Assembly (NCBI RefSeq): GCF_023278565.1
Contig: NC_064672.1
Span: 5,270,001 to 5,334,000 of the forward strand
Reading direction: 5' to 3'
Source of the DNA: Colletotrichum lupini
Taxonomy: Eukaryota; Ascomycota; Sordariomycetes; Glomerellales; Glomerellaceae
Length of the DNA: 64,000 nt
Shown here one piece after another: positions 1-11,341 of this stretch. The notes under the pieces are model-generated. The model did no database searches, was not told the DNA's origin, and was given only the letters and a program-made list of their open reading frames with translations. The position numbers were made by a program, and so were the translations under genes. Every line of letters starts with the position of its first letter. Positions within the stretch are counted from its first letter, which is position 1.

Positions 1-1102
1 GAACACGCTCCAGGAAAGTCAACTTGTCGTCCTGCTTCCCCCTGCGGTCCTCCTGTCCAAGCAGTATTTCTATGCGAGAGACTTCCGACTCTGTAGATGC
101 ATCGTATACCATGCGCAGACATGTCTCCGCCGCCTCGCGAGTGCAGACAAGCGTGTGGCGGCGAAGAAGGGGGTAAAGGGACTTGGGTAGCCTAGGACCG
201 TGCTCCGCTTCATCTCCCACGTCTTCCAAGATCTTGGGACGCCACTTTCGCTGTGAGCTATGACTGTGAGAGATGTCTGTCGTCAAGGCCACAAATATGG
301 ACGTGTCGATGTTCAAATATGGAGTCAGGGGTGGCACTTTCACAGCATCGCCATGACTAAGAAGATTTGGTATCGCGAATTCGAGAGGTGGAGGCGGTGT
401 CTGGCTCTCTTCGGCGCATTCCAACGCAAGTGAGATGTGGTCGTCACCAAGGCACTCAATCCTTTTCAAAAACCTGTCTATGGCAGGGACACTGCCCCGA
501 GAGATATTTGGAAGCACGATTCGTACACGATGCTGGTAACCCCCATGTATCTCGCGAGCGGCAGCCAGCAGCTGTTTTGCACTCTTCAGAACCTCAATCT
601 GGGTTTCTTCGTCGTTGATAACTTCTTCCAGGCCATCGTCCTCATCGTCATCATCATCGGGCTCGTCCCAGGGAAAATCTGCTTCGGCCATCTGTACTAA
701 CAGAGCCCGCTCGGTGATGCTGAGTACCCGCATCCACTCATGCCCGTTGTCGACAATAGCACTGACGAATACTGAGGTTTGTTGGCCGTCCAGCTTTGAG
801 TAGGGGACTGCGAACCGAAACCAGGTGATTGAGCAACATTTTTTGATTGCCGACCAGTGGTTCTCGTATGAGGCGAGCTCCCCTTCTATGAGCCTGAAAT
901 CTCGAGATAGCGAACCCTCGGCCTCTGAACCCGGTTCATGCGTTTCTTGACATCGTTGAATCAAGGCCTCCGCCCGAGTTCGTTGGCTGACGTTGGCCTG
1001 CCAGAATGTGCTGAAACCGGGGATGTAGGCGTGCCAGTGGTTGTTGACCTTGGCGGCTTCGAGTTCAACAGCCAGGCGCATCTGCTCGAGCTCATCGCAT
1101 AT
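1..1102 (-). pseudogene. DUF1308-like protein gene, main part, interrupted by Copia-1 and running off the window
   Basis: Read on the minus strand from 1102 down to 1 there is one open frame of about 367 codons with no stop; it continues beyond position 1. It has no start codon at its upstream end because Copia-1 is inserted there; the first 35 codons and the start ATG lie at 7047-7151. Joining the two parts across one copy of the CATAT duplication keeps the frame exactly. Visible features are an N-terminal helical part rich in Leu, Glu and Arg, a segment HWSAIKKC, an acidic run DEPDDDDDEDD, and a later segment LNIDTSIFVALTTDISH. The last resembles the conserved block of DUF1308 (C7orf25/UPF0415 family, PIN-like domain); this assignment is from memory and moderate. 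Function is unknown. The coding sequence shows no RIP damage despite the adjoining RIPed element, so the insertion may be recent. A shortened product from an internal Met is possible. Confidence 0.6.
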
Positions 1103-1279
1103 TGTCACGTAACAGGGATAGTAATCGCACCTCACAAAGTGCCCGTCACGTGCTAAATCACGTATCTATCTCAGATATCGTATATATAGACCTTCTCCTT
1201 TTGTCTATTTCTACTTTAATAGTTAAGCTACTTTTACTATACTCCGTATGCCTATTATTACGTACTATAACTCGTAATA
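1103..1279 (+). repeat. Copia-1 5' LTR
   Basis: 177 bp direct repeat of 6866-7041. It begins TGTCACGTAACAGGG and contains a TATATATAGACC promoter-like stretch. The terminal CA has become TA, as expected from RIP. The sequence just downstream (TTATGAGCCTAGCTC) is a possible primer-binding site. Confidence 0.9.
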
Positions 1280-4200
1280 ATTATGAGCCTAGCTCTTAAT
1301 TAAGACCCTATACTACGATAACGTACTTATTAATACGATTCCTACGATCTTTTTAAGATAACTAACTTACTTATACTTACTTTAGCCTAAGCTAAACTAA
1401 CTAGCCGCGATAGTTAGATTAAATAGTTTAATATACTTCGCGCTATAAGTAAGGGCGTCGGGGTCTAGAAATACGTCGACCTAGACGCTTTAGATTCTGA
1501 CGTATTCCTCGACCCCTCTATAGCGCTCACTTCGCTCTTAAAATTCGGACGATTAGTCGTAACCTATAATAAAAAAGAACTACGAGCTTACTAAGCCCGT
1601 TATAAAGCGTTCGAGAACGACTAAAAAAACTAAGAAATCCTCCGCTAGTAGCTTTTAAATATAACTCCTAGTACGAACCTTTTAACTTCCTCGAGTACGA
1701 GTAACCTATAGAACTAAGCTAGGTTTCCTTTTATAAAGCTAGCTATGCTACTTACTTTACGTAGATAAATCTATCTTTATACCGTACTTATAAAGAGGAT
1801 CTATATGCTCGAGAGTATTTAGAAATAATAGGAGCTCGACGCTAAATACGAGTAACTTATAGCTTACGAACGTAATACTATTAATACGTATATTAAAGTC
1901 CTCGCTTAGTAGTTAGTAAAATTAGTTAACGCTATACTATACGAATACGCATTCTAAAAAGCTACTAAGAACGGCGCTAAGTTTAGTATATAGTAAATCG
2001 TTAAATATTTAAAATAAGAATTTGCGCCCCCCGAACTAGTAGTAAGGAATACGGTTCGAGAGGAATATTAATAAGCCCTTAATAAAGCGAGGACCGGAAT
2101 TAATCCCTAACGCTAGTATAAGGAGTAGTAGTCCGCTTATTTCTAAGCTAAAACGTACGATATTTTAGAAATTAATAGAGAGATCGCCGTACTCAACTTC
2201 TTAGTTATAATTAAGTCTAGACTTAACCCTATATAGGGCTAACGTATATATAAGACCTTTAGCGAATTAATAGCTTTTAGAACATATACGAGGACCCTCG
2301 AGGAGATTACGTATATATTTAGCTTAGTAACCTAGGACGTATATACTAAACGACCTTTAGGTTAAGGAGGGGCTTACTCTATTTTTACTAGACGCTCTAA
2401 CTTAGTTAACGACGTAAATAATAAGGGTAACGTTATATACCCTTATAATTACGTATACCCGTAGCGCCCTACGGCGTACTGAAAATTAAAATAAGTACTT
2501 ATAGGCCGAAACGCTAATAGGTTACTAATACGAATGCTAAGGAGCTATATAAAAGAAGTCCTTGCCGCTATTAAATTAAATAAGTAGAAATTACTCCACG
2601 GTGAGCTTAAGAAAGCTAGTTAGTTAAGGAACGATAGAACCCCTAAGAAACCTGGGTTTCCGAAAGGATTTTCTAACTAACCTATAGCGAGCTTATTAGT
2701 AGACTAAGACGAGGGCTACGTAGTTACTATACTTATAAAGAGTTAGGACTTAAAAGTAAACGCAATCTTTAGCACCCCTATAAGTAGCGCTTACCCCCTT
2801 TCCTAGAGTATGGTAATAGATAGCTATAGAGTAATATATCTAGTTAATAATAAGAGCCTATTTAAACCCGAGAGTTACGTATTATTGGGCAATAAAGACT
2901 ACGTTAAATTAGGAACTACTATACTACTTATTACCGCACGTAGTACTCGTATTATAAAGGGCGTCCTAGACGGACCTAAGGGAAAGAGAACCTGCGATTT
3001 AAAGCTTTAGAACGTCGCTTATATCGAGGGATTCTATATTAATATAGTCTTAGAAACTCTGCTAAATAGAAGCGCACTCTAATACTACGGTCTAGATTGC
3101 ACTTTATAATAGGGAACGCTTTATAAGAGCACTATTAAAAAGTAGCTTATCCAAAAGAATAATCTAGTTTTCCTCGAATATAAGCTCCTCTAATCCTATC
3201 CTTCTTCCGTAAACCTTAAGCGTATCTTATAGAGCCTAGCTAGTATTATACTACTAGTTAGCTATAGAAAATTCCGTTACTTATATTAACGTACCCGTAA
3301 GAGGTCTAATAGTGCGCTCTTTTAGTACTTTAGAATAGGTTATCTCGGACCTAATGCTCTTCGTCGATTACTATATAAGACTCGAGGTATATATATTAAA
3401 CCTCTATTATAAGTTAAGTATAAAGTATATATATTATCCGAAGCTAAAATAGTAGTCTTAAGAGGACTACCCTCGAGAAGAGCCTCACGGCTATAGTACT
3501 ATATATACTGGGATCTCTTCTATTTTAAACTATCTCTTAGTAAATAATAATATATACTCATAGCTTTTAACGAATATAATAGGTAGCTTAGGGGGTTCCT
3601 TTTAAGGATAAAAATAGAGGAGGAAGTGCTTTTTATATTATAGAGCCTCGAGGTAGCGATTCGTCGTTAAAAAGGGACTCTAATCTACTTCTTTAGAAAT
3701 AATAATAAGACCGCTCTCCTAATTATAAACGTTAGACGCGTATATAAGACGTAGTATAGCGAGCTAAGAATCGGAATAGAACTTCTATTTCTATATACAA
3801 AGGAACCCGTAGGTAATGCTAAAAGAGTAGGTTAACTCGTAATTACTAAAGCTCGTAAAATACGCCTTTTTACGAACCTCCCTACGAATTTATAGGACGA
3901 AATAGTACTAGCGGTAATCTTTATTTATAATATTACCCTACGGGAGGCTAATAAAGGAGATTCGCCTATTATAATAGAAATTAACTAGTAGAAGCGGTAT
4001 TAATACTAGTAATAAACGGGTTACTAAGTGCGGGATTTTGAACCGGTTACCCTATATCTCGGTAGCCTCTACGTATATAGCTACCGAGCATACCCTCTTT
4101 ATAAGGATCGTAAGAGGGGTATACGTTAAAAGGAGTTTAAAGTGCTTCCCCGCGGGTATATAAGATACCTAGTTAGATATATATTAAAAACGCACAACCT

Positions 4201-5524
4201 ATATAGGGTCTAGGTGCCCGCGCTTAAGTAGGTATTTATTACGAGGAATATTAGGTTTAACGAAGAAGTCTTTTATAATCCCGCATACGAGGAATAAGCT
4301 ATCGTAGGTAAGTAAGTAAATTTAGTAATCTAAGAGATATAAGAACTCTTTAATACTAACGATAAGTTAATTTGAGCACTCGGGGAAGTAGATCTAGACT
4401 TCGGAAATACTAGTACTTAAGATAACTCTATAATTAAGGATAGTATTATTATTAGATTTTTAACTATTTAGGACGCTAAGTAACTAATAGACGTACTCTA
4501 GGGTACGGTAAATAAGGCTAAAGAGGCTAATATAATCTTACCGTTATTACTAACCCCTAAAATAACCCCCTTACGTAAGCTCGGGGGTAGGGGTAAAAAA
4601 GGGGATATAATAACCGGGTTATAAACGGCTCTGCGCAGTCTATAGTCCTCTTTACGAGCGCTTATATATATTATAGAGGTTCTCGAGCTTTTAATTCTTA
4701 ACGGCTCTTAGTAAAACGCTAGAGTACGCGGCAAACGAAGTACTAATCGCGAAGAAGTAATTCCTAATACTAAAGTCGACGTTAATAGGGAACCCTTATA
4801 ATAAACCTCTATTATTATATAAGAACAGAGCTTATAAGAACCGCTTTATTAAGTACTAAGTAAAGCTCTATTAGGTCCTAAATATTTAAACCGGGCCCGT
4901 AGACTTCTATAACGCTTCGATAGTAGTATCTTCGCGACGCTCTTATATTCGAATATAGGAGACGGCGATTATTATAACCGTCTCTAGGACTACTTTTTTT
5001 TTACCTTTATACCTAATTAGTAAAAAGCTATAGAGGAAAGTAGTATAGGATATATAATACTCTATTAAGTAGTAAAAGGAGTAGTTTATAAGACCTACTT
5101 AGAGCGCTCCGGAGGAGTTTAGAAACTACGACTTATTAAAGTTAACTTTTAGAGCTTACTAAAGAAGTTTAGTGATATTAAATATCTCCTACCGTAACTA
5201 TAAAAGTTACTTAGGGATACTATAGATATAGAAATAAGACCCGGGCTTGTGCTTATTATTTAAACTCTTAGTTTACGAAGTACGCGATCGCTAGGAGTAT
5301 AGCGTCGCTAAGGAGGAGGGTTAGTATGCGTATTAAAAAACGTATCTTATATACCTCGAAGTTTATAAAGCTAAGAGTAATAAGGGTAGCAGGGGGCGCG
5401 GGAGCTAAAACGACCGTTAAGTTAATAACTTAGAATATAAAAACGAGTAGCGCAATAGGAGGTTAGTTATAAATAATTATAATAAGCGCGAGAGAGGACC
5501 GGGGGCGCGCGTCGAAGAAGTCCT

Positions 5525-6369
5525 TTATATAAAAGCCGATATAGTTCTCGTATATCCTCTAGTTATTATATATCTAGCGGATAATACTACGGAGCTTAGT
5601 AATATCTTATTAAAACTATAGTTAGAAGTATGTTTTTTAATAATAAAAAAGGATAATATATTTATAAAAGAGGGAGCGCTATTTATAATAGCCTCGGTAA
5701 GGGCCTAGGCTATTAGCCATAAGACGACCGGTATATTAATATACCTTTTAGCCGAACGGCTATTAAAATAGCGCGCATACCGGTTACTACTTTTTATAAA
5801 ATAATAACTACTATCCTTAGTATCGGTATACCAGAGGGCTACTTTAAAATAGGGTAAGTACTAGATCTCCCGTTCCTCGGGAGCCTCTCTTTTAAGCTTT
5901 TTAGGGACTAAGTATACGTTAAATAGGCCTAGAATAGCGAAGAGAACTATACTTACTGCGGGGGGTGCTTTAGCCTCTCGGCGTTCTCTTCTGCTTTTTA
6001 TTACCTTTTTAAAAAGAGCTAGCTTTGCGTTTTTTAGACCCTAGAATAATATTAAATATAAACTCCTAAAATAATAAGTATACGATATACCCTTCTCAAA
6101 GGGCTTATTATCTAAACTAGTCTTATTTTTACTCTTAGACTCCGAGGGGGGGATAGGTAAAAGCCTATTAAAGCTCTTATTACTACTATTTACCTTATTA
6201 TCGCCCTTATTACGGCCGCTAAAGAGAGCCTCGAACTTAATAAAGTCCTCGGCGTTTTAACTAATAGCCTTAATATCCTCTTAGCTAGGGAGGGAGAGCT
6301 CGGTAGCTAGGCCTTAGTAAGTAAGTAGGAAGTTGCGGGGGGGGGTAACGACCTAGAGGGGCTCGTTAG
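5525..6369 (-). pseudogene. Antisense ORF relic in Copia-1, unknown protein
   Basis: Between the former pol end and the 3' LTR the minus strand holds a protein-like frame of about 280 codons. Its roughly seven interruptions are all TAA or TAG, consistent with RIP of CAA, CAG or TGG. Readable pieces include EDIKAIS, EDFIKFEALFSGRNKGDNK, VSIVLFAILGLFNVYLV and VALWYTDTKDSSYYFIKS. The same frame is conserved in Copia-2 and Copia-3. Composition is a Lys/Ser/Asn-rich front part followed by segments with hydrophobic stretches, possibly membrane-spanning. A poly-C tract may shift the frame near the front, and an ATG near 6406 could be the original start. I do not recognise the protein. Confidence 0.5.
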
Positions 6370-6865
6370 TATTATTACCTATCTAAACTTTTAATAAACC
6401 GCATAATACGTATATAAGAGGTATTATAGAAATTGTGCGAAACTTATTATTATTTCTAAATATATTAAATATTTATATTTAGAATAAAATTAGTAAACGA
6501 TTTAATAACGTAGGCGCGCGCGCGTAGTAAACGGGGGTATTTATAGTAACTACGAGAGGTTAAAAAAAAAAAGAAAAATAATAGCTAGGCGACGCTATGA
6601 GAATTTAAATATACGTAAAGCGGCTAGGTAGCCTCGCCCTTAGTAATTTATATATTAGAAGTAGTAGAATACGCACTATTCCGGGTTAGGATTCTATTTA
6701 CTTTAGATAAAGGGATATATTTATAATAAACGCGGTTTAAAAGACGCATATCCCTTGCGCTTAATTTTCTTTTATTTATATTTAACCAAATTAGGCCTTT
6801 ATAAGGGTATTTAGAGATTCTATTTTAGGTATAATAGCTCCCTAGCGGTAGTAATTAGGGGGTGT

Positions 6866-7041
6866 GTTACGTAATAGGGATAGTAATCGTACCTTATAAA
6901 GTGCCCGTCACGTGCTAAATCACGTGTCTATCTTAGATATCGTGTATATAGACCTTCTCCTTTTGTTTATTTCTACTTTGATAGTTAAGCCACTTTTACT
7001 ATACTCTATATGCCCATTGCTGCGTGCCATAACTCGTGACA
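6866..7041 (+). repeat. Copia-1 3' LTR
   Basis: 176 bp partner of 1103-1279, running from TGTTACGTAATAGGG to CTCGTGACA. This is one of the least mutated LTRs of the family. It retains two CACGTG hexamers (6909-6914 and 6921-6926) 12 bp apart. Confidence 0.9.
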
Positions 7042-7046
7042 CATAT

Positions 7047-7151
7047 CTTGTTGCAGCGGGCAATGAGATGTTCAGCGGTCTTGATGAGCTCTAAGGATTC
7101 TGCAGCCTCCTTGAATGGAGATAAAACCCTTTGATTGCCATTGCCGTCCAT
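7047..7151 (-). pseudogene. 5' end (start codon and 35 codons) of the Copia-split DUF1308-like gene
   Basis: On the minus strand an ATG at 7151-7149 opens 35 codons (beginning MDGNGNQRVLSPFKEAAESL) that run without stop to 7047. Here they meet the CATAT target duplication (7042-7046) and the end of the Copia-1 3' LTR. Excising 1103-7041 and one CATAT gives an Asn-Lys-Ile-Cys-Asp junction in frame with the open frame at 1102-1. The only alternative, a giant intron, is unlikely because the break lies exactly at LTR termini with a perfect target duplication. Confidence 0.7.
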
Positions 7152-7770
7152 CGGTTGAGTCAGAAAGTCGTTCTAGAGAGGCTTAATGGAATAGATATGT
7201 GGTATTTGCAATTCAGCTCCTTGTGAGTGCGAGGTGAGGTGCTGTTGGCCTTAATCGATCGAGGTGAGAAAACCGGGGCGGATGAGTCATGACGTGGAGA
7301 GGTCCTCCTGATCGATGGGAAAGAATGGGAGTCAATGGCTTGAGTTCTTGTGTAGACATGCAAAATAGCTGTCCTAAATTGAATTCCAAAGTCTAAGGAA
7401 GTATCAACGCGGTCCTCTCAGGACATAGCGAGATGAAGACGGTTGATTGTTGAGCAATTGAGGAGGAAATGTACGACAAGATAGCCTGGGAAACGGCGCA
7501 CAAAAACTGCTCAGATCCTGAGAGTGGGTCACTTAGAGAACAGGCTGATTACATCAGCCGGTCGGATCATTATCTCCGACAATTCCCGACGACATTCGTC
7601 TGCAATCACCACCTGCAATCACCACCATAACCATCCGGGAGATCTTTGATTTTAGGTATAAGGTTCATCAGCATTAAATTTGTCTGATCACTATCCAGAG
7701 CCTCCCAACGCCTCGTTACTTGGTATACAGCCGTTAGATGCTACGCTTATCCCGCTTCGATGCAAAGTTT
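7152..7770. other. Intergenic region between the split DUF1308-like gene and the dehydrogenase-kinase gene
   Basis: Normal-composition DNA holding the presumed promoter of the split gene (just above 7151) and the 3' region of the gene ending at 7771. I looked for a class II aldolase domain on the minus strand here, because related fungal fusion proteins end with one. I saw none, and no convincing other gene. Confidence 0.5.
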
Positions 7771-10700
7771 CTAAGCAACATTCTCAATCGACCACGACTC
7801 GACAACTTCGGCGAGCGTGCTGTCACTACCAACATTTCCAGGGAAGACAACGTACGGCACACCGCGATGCCGGCTAGTCTCCTCGTCGCACTTCCACAAC
7901 GGGACGCCCGGGGCAGCTTGACCCATGATGCGAGCCCGTCTCATCCTCAGACCCTTCGTGGCCGCATCAGATGATGTGATGCCACCCTTGGCAATCAGGT
8001 ACCGTGGCCGTACGTCAATCTGCTCAACAAGCTGTACCAAGGCCCGGGCGACCTTGGAGCCAATTTGGAGAGAGCTGAGCGCATCGCCCCCCTTGATCAG
8101 CTTCCGAGATGTCATGACGAGAACATCCTCGCCAGCTGCAAGCTTGGTTGCGGTCTCGGCTGCTGCGGCAGTTACGACCTTCTCCGCGGCGTCCGCAGAT
8201 TCAATGAGTCCTTCGACATCGAGTTCGATTACCGCCAAGTTGTCGCCTCTCCTCTCTCGGAGCACCTTAAGTTGTGCCGTCGTCTTGGGTACGTAAGAGC
8301 CAGCGACGATCAGTCCACCTGGCTGCTTGGTACTGGCCTCGACCGACACCCCAAGGTCTGCCATGGTCAATGGTGGGATCCCTGTGATTCCCAGGCGAGA
8401 AGAAACGAAGGCAGCACCAGTGCGGTAGAGATACCGCCTGCCCTCTTTCTCTGCCTCAAGCAAGCCTGCCACGAAGACGTGCATGTCAGACTCGGCGGCA
8501 GCATTGACGATGACGACTGTGTTGGAGCCAGGCGCTACTGAAAGGAGCTTCTTGGTGACACCTGCAGGTCCCCCTACGCGAATATCGTCGAGAGTGACGG
8601 ACAAGAATGAAGATTCGTCGAAGCGGTGGCCGCACTTCTCGAGGACATACTTCCGCAAGTTCGAATTCTTGTACCCAAAGGTGGCGTCTTGGGCAAAGGG
8701 TGTTTGGCTCGCAGGTACCAGCACGTCGCCTTCCTTGACGTAGTGTACGTCATTGATCGTGTATCTTCCGCCTTGGTAGAAGAAAGGTGTCACAACCCAG
8801 GCATCGAACTTGCCAAGAGCCTCCTCAGCAGCCTCGGGCTCCTCCGGAAGATGTCCACGAAGTGTCGAATCACCTCGAAGGACAATTTCGAATGCTTTGC
8901 CTGCCTTCTCAGCCGCCGTCTTGACATTCTTGCAAATTTCGACAATAAGGTGTTTGGCTTCGGCGGAGGGTAATGCGCGAGAGTTGGTCAAGATGAAGAA
9001 CCCAGTCGGGTTAAGGCTAAACTCGTCGTCCAATGTGGCCGAGTCCCACACGGTCAGGACATCGATGTTATGGCAGGTTTGAGTTCCTGTTGGGTCGTCA
9101 TCCAAGACCACAAGAACCGGCACTTCGCCATTGTCGACCACCTTGCGAGTGGAGCTGATCACATCACCCGCATATTCGGTTGGGAGCGCGTCAATCGTCT
9201 CTTGTGCCGGCAGGCCCTGCTCCTGGCCTGCTTCAATCTCCGCGTTCTCCGTTTTCGAGCCACTGTTCTCCTCAAGCTTGGGACCGGCATTGCCAGAGAC
9301 GGAAAGGCCCGCTAACTCCCAAAGCCGAACGACACCAGCATCAGATTCCTTCGTCCACCCGTGAGATGAACCTGCGAGGTACAAGTTGTGAGCTGCTGAC
9401 GAAATCGGAGCAAAGTAGGTGAGTCGCTTTGCCTCATCGAGGACAATACCCAGATCCTTGACGAAAATGGCCAATGCGGAGTGTGGTGTCCAGTCGGCAT
9501 CAAGCATTTGAGGCACTCTGTTCTCGAACATCCAACTCCATGCGGCCGCACTGCCAAGAATCTCGAAAGCTCGTCTCGTGTCGAGACCCAGGCGAGCAGC
9601 GAATGCCATAGCTTCGGCAGCGGCCGCTATATGAACACCAGCCAGTAGTTGATTGATGAGTTTCACTGAAGACGCAGCGCCGACGCCTCCCTGGACATGA
9701 CAAAGGTTGCTTGACGTTCCCGTCATCGCCAGTAACGGGCTGTTAACCTTGGAAAGAACAGCCTCATCTCCAGAGCAGATGATCTACCAGATGTTAGCGA
9801 CGAGTCTCAAATCAGGTGAATAAGATGGAAAACTTACCGTAAGGGTACCATTGGCGGCGCGGACCACGCCGCCGCTGACAGGGGCATCCACGAGGCTCAG
9901 TCCCTTGCCAGTGTTTGTGAGCTTGGCCTCCAGTTCTCTAACAAATGAGGGTGGGACTGTCGAGCTGAGAATCACGATGGCGCCATCGGGTAAGGTTTCC
10001 GCTGCCTTCCCGGAGCCGAAAAGAACATCGTCGGCTTGCGCAGCGTTCTGAACCATCAAAACTAGAATGTCGGCGCCCTTTGCTGCCTCCGCGGGGCTGC
10101 TAGCCTTGGACGCATTACCTCCGTTGGCCACGAACTTGTCGATAGCGGGCTCGTATACGTCGTAGCCATGGACTGCGAAGCCGGCTCGGAGAAGAGACCC
10201 AGCCATGCCCTGGCCCATCGCGCCCAACCCCACCATACCAATCTTTGAGATTTCCAGCGGCGTACTGCTTGGAGTCAACTTTTCTTGGCTGTTCAGCTGC
10301 CCTGCCTGCTCCTTCACGGCATTGGGGGACCCAGGGAGGAACACCCGGACAAGTCCAGAGTCGTCCTCTGCACCGTATCCATGTGCAGCTCCTGAGATGT
10401 ACAGCTGCTCGGCTACCGACGCAAGAGGCACCGGGAATTGCAAAGTTCTGGCCGTTGAGACGACGATGCCCTTTCCAAACTCATTAGTCGCAAATTCATG
10501 ACCACACTGAGGGAGCCACTCACCATGTCTTTGACAAAGATGTTCAGGGCAGACAGCGGTGTCCAGTCGCCGTCCAACATATGCGGCACGCGATTTTCGT
10601 ACGCCCAAGAATTACCAGCAGCATTTGTAATGATGTTGTACACTTCGCGGGTGTTCAGGCCAGCTTTGGCGGCCAATCCCATTGCTTCTGACGCAGCAGC

Positions 10701-11341
10701 AATGTGCGTTCCGACCAGCAGCTGGTTGACCATTTTGATCTTGCTACCCGCTCCTGGTCCACCAGGAATGATGTACAGCTTCTCCGACATGTCCCGCAGA
10801 ACACGATCTGCACGTTGCAACGCTTCAGGGGCCCCGGAAGCGAAGATACTGAGTGTGCCGTCGGCTGCACGCTTCGTGCCACCCGATACGGGGCTGTCCA
10901 CCACCAGAACATCCTGCCGACCCGCCGCCGCAATCCGGGGCGTCAGTGCCTCATGATACGTTGGCGGTACTGTTGAGCAGAGGAGAACGGTAGCATTTGC
11001 CGGTAATGCTACGGGAATGATGTCAATTGGATGCTCATGGCTGAGATGCATGCGGACAACTCACTTTGCAAGGCACCCGTCTGATCATTGAAAAGTATGT
11101 CATCGATTTGCTGTGCGTTGACTGCCATGCAGACTAGGATATCGCTGGTTTTGGCCACTTCCTTTGGAGACTCTCCCGACAAACCACCCTGAGCGACGAA
11201 TTTCTCTGCGCTTGGAGGGTAAACATCGTGACCCTGTACTCGGTATGACGGTTTCTTCAACAAGTTGCAAGCCATTCCGAAGCCCATGGCACCGAGGCCA
11301 ATGAAGCCAACGCGGGTGGCCTCAGCGTCTGTGGCTGCCAT
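7771..11341 (-). CDS. Tandem 3-hydroxyisobutyrate/L-threonate dehydrogenase fused to four-carbon acid sugar kinase (DUF1537/OtnK type)
   Basis: Four exons on the minus strand (11341-11065, 11008-10524, 10470-9838, 9783-7771) with introns of 56, 53 and 54 bp give 1135 residues. The domain order is two NAD-dependent beta-hydroxyacid dehydrogenase modules and then a kinase. Module 1 (about 10-300) has a GLGAMG nucleotide loop, a DSPVSGG substrate motif and a KMVNQ lysine region. Module 2 (about 330-620) repeats these as GLGAMG, DAPVSGG and KLINQ. The kinase part (about 685-1135) has LDDDPTGTQ near its start and a Gly-rich C-terminal nucleotide half. Bacterial LtnD and OtnK oxidise and phosphorylate threonate/erythronate-like acids, so a role in cytosolic sugar-acid catabolism is inferred. 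Many fungal relatives continue into a class II aldolase domain; this one stops after the kinase. It is divergent from the Zn2Cys6 gene at 11997. Confidence 0.85.

Larger units (their letters stand above)
1103..7041 (+). mobile_element. Copia-1: RIP-degraded Ty1/copia LTR retrotransposon with internal deletion
   Basis: An LTR retrotransposon of 5.94 kb bounded by 177/176 bp LTRs that start TGT(T/C)ACGTAA and end near CTCGTGACA. It is flanked by perfect 5 bp duplications CATAT at 1098-1102 and 7042-7046. The family orientation (gag, protease, integrase order) is plus. A protease-like relic is readable at about 2810-3010 (SLFKPESYVLLGN, TRIIKGVLDGPKGKRTCDL). All frames carry many TAA/TAG stops and the base composition is strongly TpA-rich, the signature of RIP. 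Aligned by eye with Copia-2, about 1.64 kb covering reverse transcriptase and RNase H is missing at about 5230-5236, so this copy cannot have moved without help unless the deletion came later. A purine-rich tract (AATTAGGGGG) precedes the 3' LTR. Confidence 0.9.

Noticed and set aside
2810..3010. Free-standing 66-codon gene in Copia-1
   Set aside because: It is the retrotransposon protease relic, matched in Copia-2, not a host gene.
8065..8541. Plus-strand frames across 7925-10956
   Set aside because: They are shadows of the dehydrogenase-kinase gene on the other strand, which has clear motifs.
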